64,000 nt of DNA from Lathyrus oleraceus (taxonomy: Eukaryota > Streptophyta > Magnoliopsida > Fabales > Fabaceae). Positions within the stretch are counted from its first letter, which is position 1. Every line of letters begins with the position of its first letter. The stretch lies in contig NC_066579.1 in assembly GCF_024323335.1 (NCBI RefSeq), positions 52,100,771 to 52,164,770 of the forward strand, written 5' to 3'. Below are positions 1 through 11,025 of the stretch, one piece after another. The notes under the pieces are model-generated. The model was not told the DNA's origin, made no database searches, and was given only the letters and a program-made list of their open reading frames with translations. Both the position numbers and the translations under genes were made by a program.

Positions 1-1563
1 ATCACCTTTGATTTTATTCGCAACCAAAGAGGAATCTCCGAAGACATCTAAATACTTGATTCTGAGATTCATGGCCTCTTCAAGCCCCATAATGCAAGCT
101 TCATACCCAGCCATGTTGTTTGTACACTTGAAAGTCAATCTAGATGTAAATGGTAGATGCGTGCCTTGAGGAGTAATGATCACTGCCCCAACGCCATTTA
201 CATATTGATTAACAGCTCCATCAAATACCATGCCCCAACGGGAACCAGGATTTGGCCCTTCTTCAAGCAATGGTTCATCACAATCTTTCATTTTCAAGTA
301 CAAAATCTCTTCGTCGGGAAAATAATACTGTATTGACTAATAATCTTCAATAGGTTGGTGAGCTAAATGGTCAGCCAAGATACTACCTTTGATCGCTTTC
401 TGAGATCGGTATTCAATGTCATACTCTGATAACAACATCTGTCAATGAGCAATTCTCCCAGTTAAAGCAAGCTTCTCAAATATATACTTGATAGGGTCCA
501 TCTTGGATATCAACCAAGTGGTATAATTCAAAAGATATAGGCGCAGCCGCTTAGCAACCCAAGCCAATGCGCAACACGTCCTCTCAAGCATAGAGTACCG
601 AGTCTTACAGTCGGTGAACTTCTTACTGAGGTAGTAAATTGCAAATTCTTTCTTTCCAGTCTCATCTTGCTGACCAAGAACACAACCCATACTCTCATCA
701 AGCACAGTCAAATACATGAGCAACGGTCTTCCTTCAACAGGCGGAGACAAAATCAGAGGCTTAAGCAGATATTCTTTGGTACTGTTAAAAGCTTTCTGGT
801 AGTCTTCGGTCCAATCACAAGACTGATCTTTCTGAAGAGGCTTGAATATATGCGCACATGTGGCGGTCATGTGGGAAATGAATCTGGAGATATAATTCAA
901 GCGGTCGAGAAAACCTCTGACTTGCTTCTCAGTTTTGGACGCATGCATCTCTTGTATTGATTTGACCTTGGCAGGATCAACTTCAATACCCTTCTCGCTG
1001 ACAATAAAGCCTAACAACTTACCAGAATGAACACCAAAAGTACACTTATTGGGATTTAAGCAGAGTTTATATTTCCTAAAATGCTAGAATAGCTTCAGCA
1101 AATGCTCAACATGTTCCTCTTCATCAATTGATTTAGCAATCATGTCATCGACATATACTTCAATCTCTTTCCGCATCATATCATGAAAAAGAGTAGTCAT
1201 TTCTCTTTGGTAAGTTGCACAAGCATTCTTTAAACCGAAAGGCATCACTCTATAACAGAATATTCCCCAAGGCGTAATGAATATGGTCTTCTCCATATCT
1301 TCGGGTGCCATCTTGATCTGATTATATATGGAAAATCCATCCATAAACGAAAAGACTTTGAATTTAGCAGTATTGTCTACCAACATATCAATGTGTGGCA
1401 AAGGGAAATCATCTTTTGGACTGGCTTTATTCAAATCTCTATAGTCGACACACATGTGGACTTTTCCATCTTTCTTTGGCACAGGCACAATATTGGCCAC
1501 CCATTGCGGGTACTCAGCGGTCACAAGGAAACCGGCATCAATCTTCTTCTGCACTTTCTCTTT
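1..1563 (-). pseudogene. Ogre-like pol fragment: reverse transcriptase, RNase H and start of second RNase H
   Basis: From 1554 downward the frame encodes RT with the conserved VDYRDLNKA and PFGLKNA stretches and the catalytic YVDD. It continues through the RT thumb (FLDRLNYISRFISH) and the gypsy RNase H (LSKKFTDCKTRYSMLE). Positions about 330-1 start the additional RNase H typical of the Tat lineage (MVFDGAVN). In-frame stops lie at about 1084 (CAG to TAG), about 440 (TGG to TGA) and about 337. Most of these are C-to-T or G-to-A changes, as expected for a methylated, silenced copy. Integrase would lie left of the window. Confidence 0.85.
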
Positions 1564-2780
1564 TGAAATTCTGGTATCAGATATAAGATGTCGAAGGTAA
1601 TGTCACGACACTAATATCTGTTAACACAAACAGGATAAAGATACAGAATGGTAAAGCAAATGACACAAGCAATTGTTAACCCAGTTCGGTGCAACTCACC
1701 TACGTCTCGGGGCTACCAAGCCAGGAAGGAAATTCACTAAAATAGAATCAGTTCAAAGACTCTCCATACACTTCAACAAGTTACAGTCTTTCTCACCTAA
1801 TCTCTACCCGTGCAATTTCTACCTAAGCACACTTAGATATGAGAACCCACTCACTTCCCTACAATCACACCTGTGATCTTAAACAACAACCCCTTGAGAA
1901 AAGAAAACACTTTTCAATAACACATTCTTGATTTTACTTCACAGTTTCAATCAAGAAGACACACACTTGATCTTGCTTCACAGCTTTGATCAAGTAGACA
2001 CACACTTGATCTTGCTTCACAGCTTTGATCAAGTAGACACACACTCTTGCTTAACAGCTTTAGAGTGACAAATTACAACCACAAATCAGTCCAATTCAAT
2101 CATCAAAAGATGACTTGAATGGCTTACAAGTCTCACGACTAAACAGACACAAACCCTAGCTTTCTCTCTATATTTCGCTCAATATTGGTTGTGTGGTAAA
2201 ACAGATTTTCTAAGTCCCTTTTTATAGAAGCTTTCAGCTGGGCTTGGACATCTTGAAAACCCTAAATCTATTTTCCAATTAAATCTTTTCATAACAGTTG
2301 GTTAGATCTCCTAGGAAAATAAGTAAATCAGGTTATAATCCATGATTAAATGCGCCTGCAAATCAGATCTTCAATCATACATAGATTGCCATTAATTGTG
2401 CAATCACAAAACACCAGACATTCATACTGAATGTTCTGTGTACAGGATGTCATGACATCGGGTCTGACATCCTGGAAAAATCCTGCATAATTCCACAATT
2501 CCTTTTATAACTTCCAGCAGGTAAGCAAACATCAGATGTCATGACATCGTGTATGACATCCTGATACAATCCTGCATAATTATGTTTTTCCATTTTAACT
2601 CCAGCAGGAACACATTATCAGAAGCCATGGCATTGTATATGACATTCTAAAACAATCCTGCATGATTATCTTCTTGAACTCCAGCAGGTATATAGGATAT
2701 CTTATGTTAAGACATCATACATAACCTCTTGTGAACTCTCTTTGTTTTACCAAAATTGCTGCCAACACATAGAACCAACA
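1564..2780 (-). repeat. 3' LTR of the SIRE/Maximus-type copia element
   Basis: The minus-strand LTR starts TGTTGGTTC and ends CCAGAATTTCA (TG...CA). It is paired with 32251-33466; about 55-60 differences in about 1216 bp by eye (near 5%). The U3 part holds spaced copies of the palindrome GATGTCATGACATC (2446-2459, 2535-2548) and a degenerate third copy near 2621. The left flank TCTTT is the target duplication. The right flank, 2781 onward, is the polypurine tract, which identifies this as the 3' LTR. Confidence 0.9.
2219..2226 (-). promoter_or_regulatory. TATA box of the copia LTR
   Basis: Minus-strand TATAAAAA within the LTR, downstream of the palindrome-bearing U3 segment. The same motif is kept in the partner LTR at 32906-32913. 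This is a likely core promoter of the element and marks the U3/R side; transcription has not been shown. Confidence 0.5.
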
Positions 2781-2795
2781 AACTCCCCCTTTGGC
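2781..2795 (-). other. Polypurine tract of the outer copia element
   Basis: On the minus strand this reads GCCAAAGGGGGAGTT directly before the LTR start TGTTGG. An A-rich run followed by GGGGGAG next to a 3' LTR is the standard plus-strand priming site of SIRE-type elements. A second, similar tract lies near 16065-16077. Confidence 0.75.
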
Positions 2796-2880
2796 AAATT
2801 TTGGCTAAAACATATATCTATCCTTTTTGTTCACGACAAAACTATCAGTAGTTAAACAACAGTTTAAACAGCAGCAGAAG

Positions 2881-4669
2881 TGTCGCAACCTGAAAAATGG
2901 AATGTGAAAAAAACAACCAGCGAAGAAAGACAGGAGAGTCGCCACCGTGCGTTATTTATCCCAAAGGAGGGAAAGGAAACGCTCGAAGTAAACCTGAAAA
3001 GAGGAAAGGAAAAGACAAGGTCTCGCAACCAAATCTTGGGTTCGGGAGTCGGTTATGCGAAGGGAAGGTATTAGCACCCCTACGCATCCGCAGTACTCTA
3101 CGGGATCCACTTTTGTAGTTCTTGTCTAAAGGCTGTGGGTTTATCTAATGTGTTATTTACTAAAAAAAAGGGGTTAAATCAAAATGACTCGCGCGGGTGT
3201 CGCATCCACTGCATACGTATCTCATCTGAATATGAGAATCAAAGTCTTCGTAGCTCGGCTGACCTATGGGTTGGGGGGATGTGTGCTCGCTAAGACATCG
3301 CGTCTTATGCCTACGTATCTCATCTGGAATGAGAATCAGAGCAAGCCGTAGTTCGGCTAACTACGGGGTTATGGATTGGGTTTTGGACGAACGACATTAC
3401 TACGCAATCTACCGGATGCTCGACCTTTGGAGACTTACTCGCCTGTAGTAGAAGGAGTAAACGTGTTCTATGGAGAATAAAAATCAATGAATTTGTTTGC
3501 GTTTTAGGAACGCTCAGGCAAAAGGGGAATCCTAGACGAAGGAACCTGCATAAAGTAAACACACAAAACATTTCCTCCTATCGAGGTCTTCCAGCTAGGA
3601 AAGCAGTAAAAATACGGGAAAATGTAAAAGTACCACACGGATAAAGATCCGAAGTAACAACAATTAGAGGAATGGGAAATCCAGGGATCCTCCGAAGCTA
3701 AACACCATCAAAGAAAGTGAGTCAATACAGGTAATCGGAATGAAACCTCCAGGGGGTATCCCACAAATAAAGTGGAAAACCACGCAAGTTATCCCAGCAA
3801 AAGTCATGTGAGCCCTCACAAAAACTCAACAAACAGGTTAGAGACAAAAAAAATAGGGTAATCAAGGGTTGCCCCCAAATCAAAATGTAACCACATGAAT
3901 CATGCCATTAAAATTCACAAAAAAGACATGCATCAAAAGGGTATCAAATTCACCCATAATACCTCAAACATTCAGAGCATTCAAATTAAAGGCATAAAGA
4001 TGATGGATATAGGGCAAACCTGATTGGAGAGCTTGATTGAAATTGAGTTGCACCCGTGAGGTTTACAAAACAATCTTTAGGGTTTATGTGAGGCAGAGGT
4101 GATTCTGTGCAGTTGAGTTCCCTTCAGGGTTTGGAGGCTGCTCTGAACTCTGTTAGCTCTTCTCTCACTATCTTTTTCCAGCCAGGGTAATAGGAATATA
4201 ATTCCCTTTTGTTTCACTGAAACTCTGAATTTATAACCTGATTTTTGTGGACCTGTGGGCTCAAATGAGAGAGGTCCAAGTCCAAGATTTTTTCTTTTAT
4301 TTATTTATTTATTTTATTTATTTATTTATTTATTTTTATTTATTTTTTTCGTTTTTCGTTTTTTTTTTCAAAACACGTGGGCTTCGCCTAGCGAGCATGA
4401 CAGCTCATGAACAAACCTTTGCTCCTTCAAGATTAACGTTTTGACTGACGAATAGACCCCTGTTGGAAGTAACCCAAGTCTTTCCCTTGTGTTGACTGAT
4501 CATCTAAATAGAACCCACAAAGTGTCGTGGATGATGTTCAAGCTTCTTGGATCCGATTCCGATTGCCATGATGAAATGCAAATGCTAAATGACCTAAAAA
4601 TGAATGCATGCATGAGGTGTAAAGCGTATGCTTCCAGGAAAAATGAAGGGTAAATTTTGGGGTATTACA
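2881..4669 (-). repeat. 3' LTR of the 12.8 kb Tat/Ogre element
   Basis: The LTR is 1789 bp; minus-strand ends are TGTAATACCCC and TTGCGACA. The plus-strand start TGTCGCAACCTG recurs at 13863. It carries a (TTTA)n run at about 4283-4337 that is shorter than in the partner LTR. A minus-strand TATAAATT at 4228-4235 is a candidate TATA box. The neighbouring tract at 4670-4682 (minus strand GAATAGGGGAAAC) is the polypurine tract, so this is the 3' LTR. Confidence 0.92.
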
Positions 4670-4857
4670 GTTTCCCCTATTCAATCAACTGGAGACCTAA
4701 AAAGAAGATAGCAGCGGCTTTCGTGCTTTCGAGGTATCAAGGGATTGAATACAATAAAAGCTTGAAAATTTGCACTGAAGTGAAGTGAAGTAACAATGCC
4801 TGTCAGAATCGGCAAAGAGGTGGTCTTGAAAGAAGAATCCTTCTGGTACGGTGAGAG

Positions 4858-5745
4858 TCAGTCTAAATACCGAAAAAGAATGTTAACTTGGATACCAAAA
4901 TAAATGGTAACACAGAAATAACCATGGCCTGAATGCCGCTCATCAGTCTGAATACCGAAAAAGAATGTTAACCTGAATACCAAAATAAATGGTAACACAG
5001 AAATAACCATGGCATGAATGCCGCTCATCAGTCTGAATACTGGAAATGACTTCGATCTGAACATCGGAAGATATGAGATTATTAATATCGGTCTGAACGC
5101 CGAGAGGCTGGCCTGAATGCCACAAGTTGCGTCGACCTGAACGTCGGAAACTTCTTCGATCTGAACATCGGAAAATTGGCCTGAATGCCACAAGTTGCAT
5201 CGACCTGAACGTCGGAAACTTCTTCGATATGAACATCGGAAAACTGGCCTGAACGCCACAAGTTGCATCGACCTGAACGTCGGAAACTTCTTCGATCTGA
5301 ACATCAGAAAACTGGCCTGAACGCCACAAGTTGCATCGACCTGAACTTCGGAAACTTCTTCGATCTGAACATCGGAAAACTGGCCTGAACGCCACAAGTT
5401 GCATCGACCTGAACGTCAGAAACTTCTTCGATCTGAACATCGGAAAACTGGCCTGAACGCCACAAGTTGCATCGACCTGAACGTCGGAAACTTCTTCGAT
5501 CTGAACATCGGAAAACTGGCCTGAACGCCATAAGTTGCATCGACCTGAACTTCGGAAACTTCTTCGATCTGAACATCGAAAAACTGGCCTGAACGCCACA
5601 AGTTGCATCGACCTGAACGTCAGAAACTTCTTCGATCTGAACATCGAAAAACTGGCCTGAACGCCACAAGTTGCATCGACCTGAACGTCGGAAACTTCTT
5701 CGATCTGAACATCGGAAAACTGGCCTGAACGCCACTTCGGTCTGA
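4858..5745 (-). repeat. Tandem repeats in the 3' UTR of the Tat/Ogre element (88-bp and 68-bp units)
   Basis: Two 88-bp units (about 4858-4943 and 4946-5031) precede a regular 68-bp array. Units start with GGCCTGAA at 5110, 5178, 5246, 5314, 5382, 5450, 5518, 5586, 5654 and 5722. Each 68-bp unit is itself three related parts of about 24, 24 and 20 bp, each beginning YCTGAACRYC. Hypervariable tandem repeats before the 3' LTR are known in Tat/Ogre elements and are thought to seed satellite DNA. The long ORFs that can be drawn across this array are artefacts. Confidence 0.92.
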
Positions 5746-7299
5746 ATACCGGAAACTTCATGCCTGTCAGCATCGGCAGAAATAGGGAATGATAATAGAG
5801 GCGGCGCATGGGCCAATGACACTTGCTGGGGATAACAAAGGTAAGTCATGAACAATCTTCAGTCTGAGTACTGGAAACAACTTCTGGCTTATCACTTGGG
5901 GTACCGAGAATGTTTTATGCTTACATGCGTATGTTTGAATTTTTCAATGGCGTAATGCTCCATGAAAATGGAAATGCTACGCGATTTGCAATGCAATATG
6001 ATTCTACATGCAGGGATGCGAAATGCTGGGTAGAATGCCAAGCTGAGACAAGGGGATCTGCTGGGGAAATGATCACCATCTTCTGGATCCTGGCAAGGCA
6101 GCTGGAGATGCACAGCGTAAAGAATTATGTGGGGAAATGACCTGCCACACGGTGTTCTAGCAATGACGAAATACCGAGATTCTGACTGGGGAGAGAATGG
6201 CACTGAAAACCTGCTGTTGGGGAAAGCGATAGTGGTTCTGGCAACCACGATCTGCGAGAGATGACTCAGCAGGGGAAGCAAACACCGATACGGTACCGAG
6301 GTTCTGCTTCAAGGAAAGAAACCATGGATCTGGCATTGGGATTATCGATCTGGCCTCGAACTCTGAGGAGCAGCCGCTTTTGCTGGGAAGATACAGTCTG
6401 GCACTGTCAACTCCGCTGGAGGTATATAGTTTGACACTGTCAACTCTACTAGGGAGTGTATATTCTGAAACAGCCGCTTGGGGGAGGTACAACAGTGAGA
6501 GCCTGCTGGGGATCGAAGAATCCAACGCTCTGATCAGCTCTGTAGGGATAAGATACCGAATTCGTCTGTTGGTGGAAAACATTCACGATCATCTGCAGGG
6601 GATTTTAAGGAAATGCCCCGAGGGTACCTGTTCTGAATAGACGATCCAAAGCACTTAAAATTTACAGCAATTTTAAATGTTTATTAAGCATGTACCTGTA
6701 AAGCTCTTCTGTGTCATGATGCAATGTTTATCAAAAAATTCGGACGTCATTTTTGCAAACAAAACAGAAAAATGAAAGTGAAAACAGAGATATACTGAAT
6801 AACATGATTTTATTGATTGAATGGCCTCTGAATAGGCATTTACATCAGGAAGCAATCCCTAGAAAGAGGTAATCACACAACAGATAAAAACAGACATTAA
6901 TCTAATGGCAATGTGAAATGGATTTCTATTGGGTTCCAATTCTGCTATGACTTGCTCGTCTCCAAGATCCTCCAGATGATCAACTTTCTGAAAGAGTGAT
7001 TGGACTGTTTCCTATCCTTCAAAAGTTTCCAGTCATTGACACGAGATGAGATTCAGAACTACTCAGAACGCAGTCATTCGCTTAATCCCTAACTTTTGCC
7101 TGGATCGCCCTTTTCGGGTTTTCAATCCACCGGGATACCCATTTTTGCCTAAGTTGCCTTTTCAGGTTTTCAACTTACCGGGTGTACAATCTTTTCACTT
7201 TTAATCCCTAATTTTTTCCCGAACCTTTTTCATTTTCTTGGTTCGCCGGGATGCCCATTTTTTCCTGGACTACTCTTTTTATTGTCCAGCGGGTCTATT
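5746..7299 (-). other. 3' UTR of the Tat/Ogre element between pol stop and repeat array
   Basis: There is no gene here. On the plus strand the stretch holds irregular short motifs (CTGGGGA..., TCTGGCA...) that look like further degraded tandem units at about 6150-6620. A second irregular series lies at about 7080-7290, in which CCGGG-containing phrases recur every 50-60 bp. Small ORFs at 5892-6640 run through these on both strands and have no recognisable domain. Confidence 0.6.
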
Positions 7300-10200
7300 T
7301 CATGCGAAGTATTTTTTAACTGCGTCTGAGTTCACCGGGGAAGTGAAGTTTTCACCATCCATCGTTGCAAGCATTAAGGCCCCACCATCAAAACCTTGGT
7401 GACAATATATGGTGCATCATAGTTAGGAGTCCACTTGCCCCTGTGATCTGTCTGAGGAGGAAGGATCCTTTTTAACACCACATCTCCGACCTGGAAGCAT
7501 CGAGGACGCACTTTCTGATCAAAGGCTCTCTTCATCCGACTTTGATACAACTGCCCATGACAAATGGTTGTCATTCGCTTCTCTTCGATAAGAGTTAGCT
7601 CATTAAACCTTGTCTGAATCCATTCAGCTTCGTCTAACTTGACATCCAACAGGACTCTTAGAGAAGGAATTTCCACTTCAACAGGTAGGACTGCTTCCAT
7701 ACCATACATAAGGGAGTAAGGGGTTGCCCCGGTCGATGTACGTACTGAAGTACGGTACCCATGCAAGGCGAAGGATAGCATCTCATGCCAATCTCTGTAC
7801 GTAACGACCATCTTCTGCATAATCTTCTTTATGTTCTTATTTGCCGCTTCAACAACACCGTTCATCTTAGGGCGGTAAGGGGAAGAATTATGATGCTGAA
7901 TGTTGAAGTTCTGGCACAACTCCTTTATCATTTTGTTGTTGAGATTAGAACCATTATCAGTAATGATTCTTTTGGGAATCCCATAGCGACAAATGATTTC
8001 TTTCTTGATGAATCGGGCAACCACATGTCTGGTGTCCTTCGCAAATGACGCTGCTTCGACCCACTTGGTGAAATAGTCGATGGCAACAAGGATGAAGCGA
8101 TGCCCATTGGAAGCGGTCGGCTCAATCTTTCCAATCATATTGATGCCCCACATAGCGAAAGGCCACGGCGAAGACATCACATTCAAAGGATTCGGCGGCA
8201 CATGCACCTTATCAGCATAAATCTGGCATTTATGACACTTCCGAGCATATTTGAAACAATCAGATTCCATGGTCATCCAGTAATATCCCGCTCTCAACAG
8301 TTTCTTAGCCATTGCATGTCCGCCGACATGAGTACCGAAGGAGCCTTCATGAACTTCCTGCATTAACATGTCTGCTTCGTGTCTGTCCACGCATCTGAGC
8401 AAAACCATGTCGAAGTTCCTCTTATACAGAACATCGTCTTTGTTCAAGAAGAAACTGCCTGCCAATCTTCTCAAATTCTTTCTATCATTGTTGGATGCCC
8501 CTGCAGGGTACTCTTGATTCTTCAGAAAGCACTTGATGTTGTGATACCAGGGCTTGTCATCAAGTACCAGTTCAGCAGCAAACACATATGCGGCCCTATC
8601 AAGGCGCATCACATCGATCTTGGGAGCATGGTTCCAACGGATCACCGTGATCATGGAGGATAGAGTAGCAAGAGCATCTGCCATCTGGTTCTCATCACGA
8701 GGTATATAGTACAGCTTTACTGTTATGAAGAAAGTCAACAGTCTTCTCGTGTAATCTCTGTAGGGGACCAGAGTAGGTTGGAGAGTGTTCCAATCACCAT
8801 TCACTTGATTGATCACTAGAGCTGAATCTCCGAAGATGTCCAGAGTCTTGATTCTCAAATCAATGGCTTGCTCGATACCCAAGATACAAGCCTCATACTC
8901 AGCTTCATTATTGGTGCAATCGAAAGTCAGACGAGCGGTGAAAGGCATGTGGGCACCTTTCGGAGTTGTAATGACAGCACCAATTCCACTTCCTCTGGCG
9001 TTGACGGTCCCATCAAACATTAAAGCCCACTTTTCGTCTGGATCAGGTCCCTCTTCAACAACTGGCTCTTCACAGTCTTTCATCTTGAGGAACATGATGT
9101 CTTCATCTGGAAAAGCAAGCTTCATCGGCTCATAATCTTCAACCGGTTGTTGAGCAAGATAGTCTGATAGAATACTCCCCTTGATGGCTTTCTGGGAAGT
9201 ATACTGGATGTCGTACTCTGTCAGTACCATTTTCCAACGAGCAACTCTTCTGGTGAGAGCTGGCTTCTCAAGTATATACTTGACTGGATCCATTTTGGAG
9301 ATCAGTAAGGTTGTGTGAGACAGCATGTATTGTCTCAATCGCTTAGCAGCCCATGCAAGTGCACAACATGTTTTTTCAAGCATTGAGTATCTCGACTCGC
9401 AATCTGTGAATTTCTTACTCAGGTAGTAGATGACATGCTCTTTCCTACCTGTCTCATCGTGTTGACCAAGAACACAATCCATGGAATTGTCTAGTACTGT
9501 CAAATACATAATCAGCGGTCTCCCTGGGACCGGAGGCACAAGGATAGGAGGATTCTGCAAATACTCTTTTATCTTCTCGAACGCCCTTTGACAATCATCA
9601 TTCCACCTTATAGCCTGATCTTTTCTCAACAATTTGAATATTGGCTCACACGTGGCTGTTAGGTGAGAGATGAACCTTGCAATGTAGTTCAACCTCCCTA
9701 AGAAACCACGGACTTGTTTCTCTGTTCTTGGCTCAGGCATTTCTTTTATCGCTTTCACTTTGGCCGGATCCACCTCAATCCCTTTTCCTCTAACAACAAA
9801 ACCCAGTTGTTTTCCAGATCTCACCCCTAAAGTACACTTGTTCGGATTAAGCCTCAACTTGAATTTCCTCAAACACTCAAACAGTTTCTGCAAATTCACC
9901 AAATGTTCTTCTTCTGTCTGAGATTTGGCAATCATATCATCAACATAAACCTCGATTTCATGATGAATCATATCATGGAACAGAGTCACCATCGCTCACT
10001 GATATGTTGCTCCGGCATTTTTCAGACCAAACGGCATCACCTTGTAGCAGAAGGTGCCCCATGGGGTTATGAATGTTGTCTTCTCCATGTCTTCTGGTGC
10101 CATCTTAATTTGATTATAGCCAGAAAAGCCATCCATGAAGGAGAATACCGAGAACTGAGCCGTGTTATCCACCAAAACGTCAATGTGAGGTAAGGGGAAA

Positions 10201-10773
10201 TCATCTTTAGGACTAGCCTTGTTCAGATCCCGGTAGTCAACACACATCCGTACCTTTCCATCCTTCTTAGGTACCGGAACGATATTTGCAACCCATGGCG
10301 GATAATTTGTGACTGCTAGAAACCCTGCATCCAACTATTTTTGCACTTCTTCCTTTATCTTGACAGCCATCTCTGGTCTTGTTCTTCTGAGCTTCTGCTT
10401 GACCGGAGGACAATCTTCTTTGAGCGGCAAGCGATGTACCACGATGTCTGTGTCAAGTCCTGGCATGTCCTGATAAGACCAAGCGAAGATGTCAACATAC
10501 TCTTGCAGCAATTCAATCAACCCCTTCTTCACATTGTCTTCCAAAGCAGCCCCTATCTTGATTTCTCTCTTGGCGTCCTCGGTGCCGAGATTAATCACTT
10601 CAACAGACTCTTGATGCGGTTGAATGATCCTTTCCTCTTGTTTTAATAACCTGGTAAGTTCTTCAGGGAGTTCACAGTCTTCATCACCCTCTTCTTCAGC
10701 TTGAAAGATTGGATTTTCAAAGTCGAAGCGAGCCATAGCAGAATCGTTATCAATAGGATCCGGTGATGTGCAT
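7300..10773 (-). pseudogene. pol of the Tat/Ogre element: RT, RNase H, Tat-type second RNase H, integrase
   Basis: The exon starts after the intron at 10773. Order: linker (FDFENPIFQAEEE), RT (VDYRDLNKA, YVDD near 9945), RT RNase H (LSKKFTDCESRYSMLE), and a second RNase H with its acidic residues visible (MFDGTV, NNEAEYEA, FGDSALV, ENQMADAL). Integrase follows, with an H-x-H/C-x2-C zinc finger (CHKCQ), the second Asp in ITDNGS and the Glu in NGVVEAANK. Lesions: TAG at 10335-10337 (from CAG), TGA at 9996-9998 (from CGA), first integrase Asp changed to Asn at 8139-8141 (motif WGINMIG), and a one-base loss near 7397. That loss stops the frame at 7374 instead of 7300. The product cannot be functional. 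Confidence 0.9.
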
Positions 10774-11025
10774 CTGCATGAGTGATGGTATGTGCTTATG
10801 AGTGTGAAAAAAAAAGAAAAAAAGTGGAAACTAAACAAAACATTGCCATTTTTTTTTGAAAAACTGCAAAAATAGAAAGACAGGGAACGAAATATTTGAA
10901 TGCAAAAAGACGTCCTTTATTTATGATAAAAAATGCAAGTGTCACATAGATGAGCCCTACAATGAGTCATTACGCCCTGGCAGAACGTAAGACTTGGATA
11001 TGCATGAATAAACAAAGAAAATTAC
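10774..11025 (-). other. Intron between gag and pol (252 bp), stop codon inside 5' splice site
   Basis: The minus-strand intron starts GTAATT at 11025 and ends CATGCAG at 10774. The TAA stop of the gag ORF is bases 2-4 of the intron. Splicing leaves a phase-2 junction that enters the downstream pol frame exactly. The host Ogre element has an intron of the same design at 33881-34139. A partially spliced intron inside gag-pol is reported for Ogre; the exact sites here are my reading of the sequence. Confidence 0.75.

Noticed and set aside
2880..3571. Small ORFs in the Tat/Ogre LTR, mirrored at 14249-14554
   Set aside because: They are LTR sequence; differences between the copies do not favour synonymous sites and no family is recognised.
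4247..4444. 65-codon ORF over the (TTTA)n tract, mirrored at 15229-15444
   Set aside because: It is a microsatellite translation of Phe/Leu/Ile/Tyr that changes length with the repeat.
4858..5855. Three overlapping minus-strand ORFs of 179-288 codons
   Set aside because: They run through the 68-bp tandem array in three different frames. The unit lacks stops on that strand, so the ORFs are a by-product of the repeat.
7374..9992. Treating the 872-codon ORF as a complete functional pol
   Set aside because: It starts after a nonsense codon within RT, has Asn in place of the first integrase Asp and ends early through a one-base loss.
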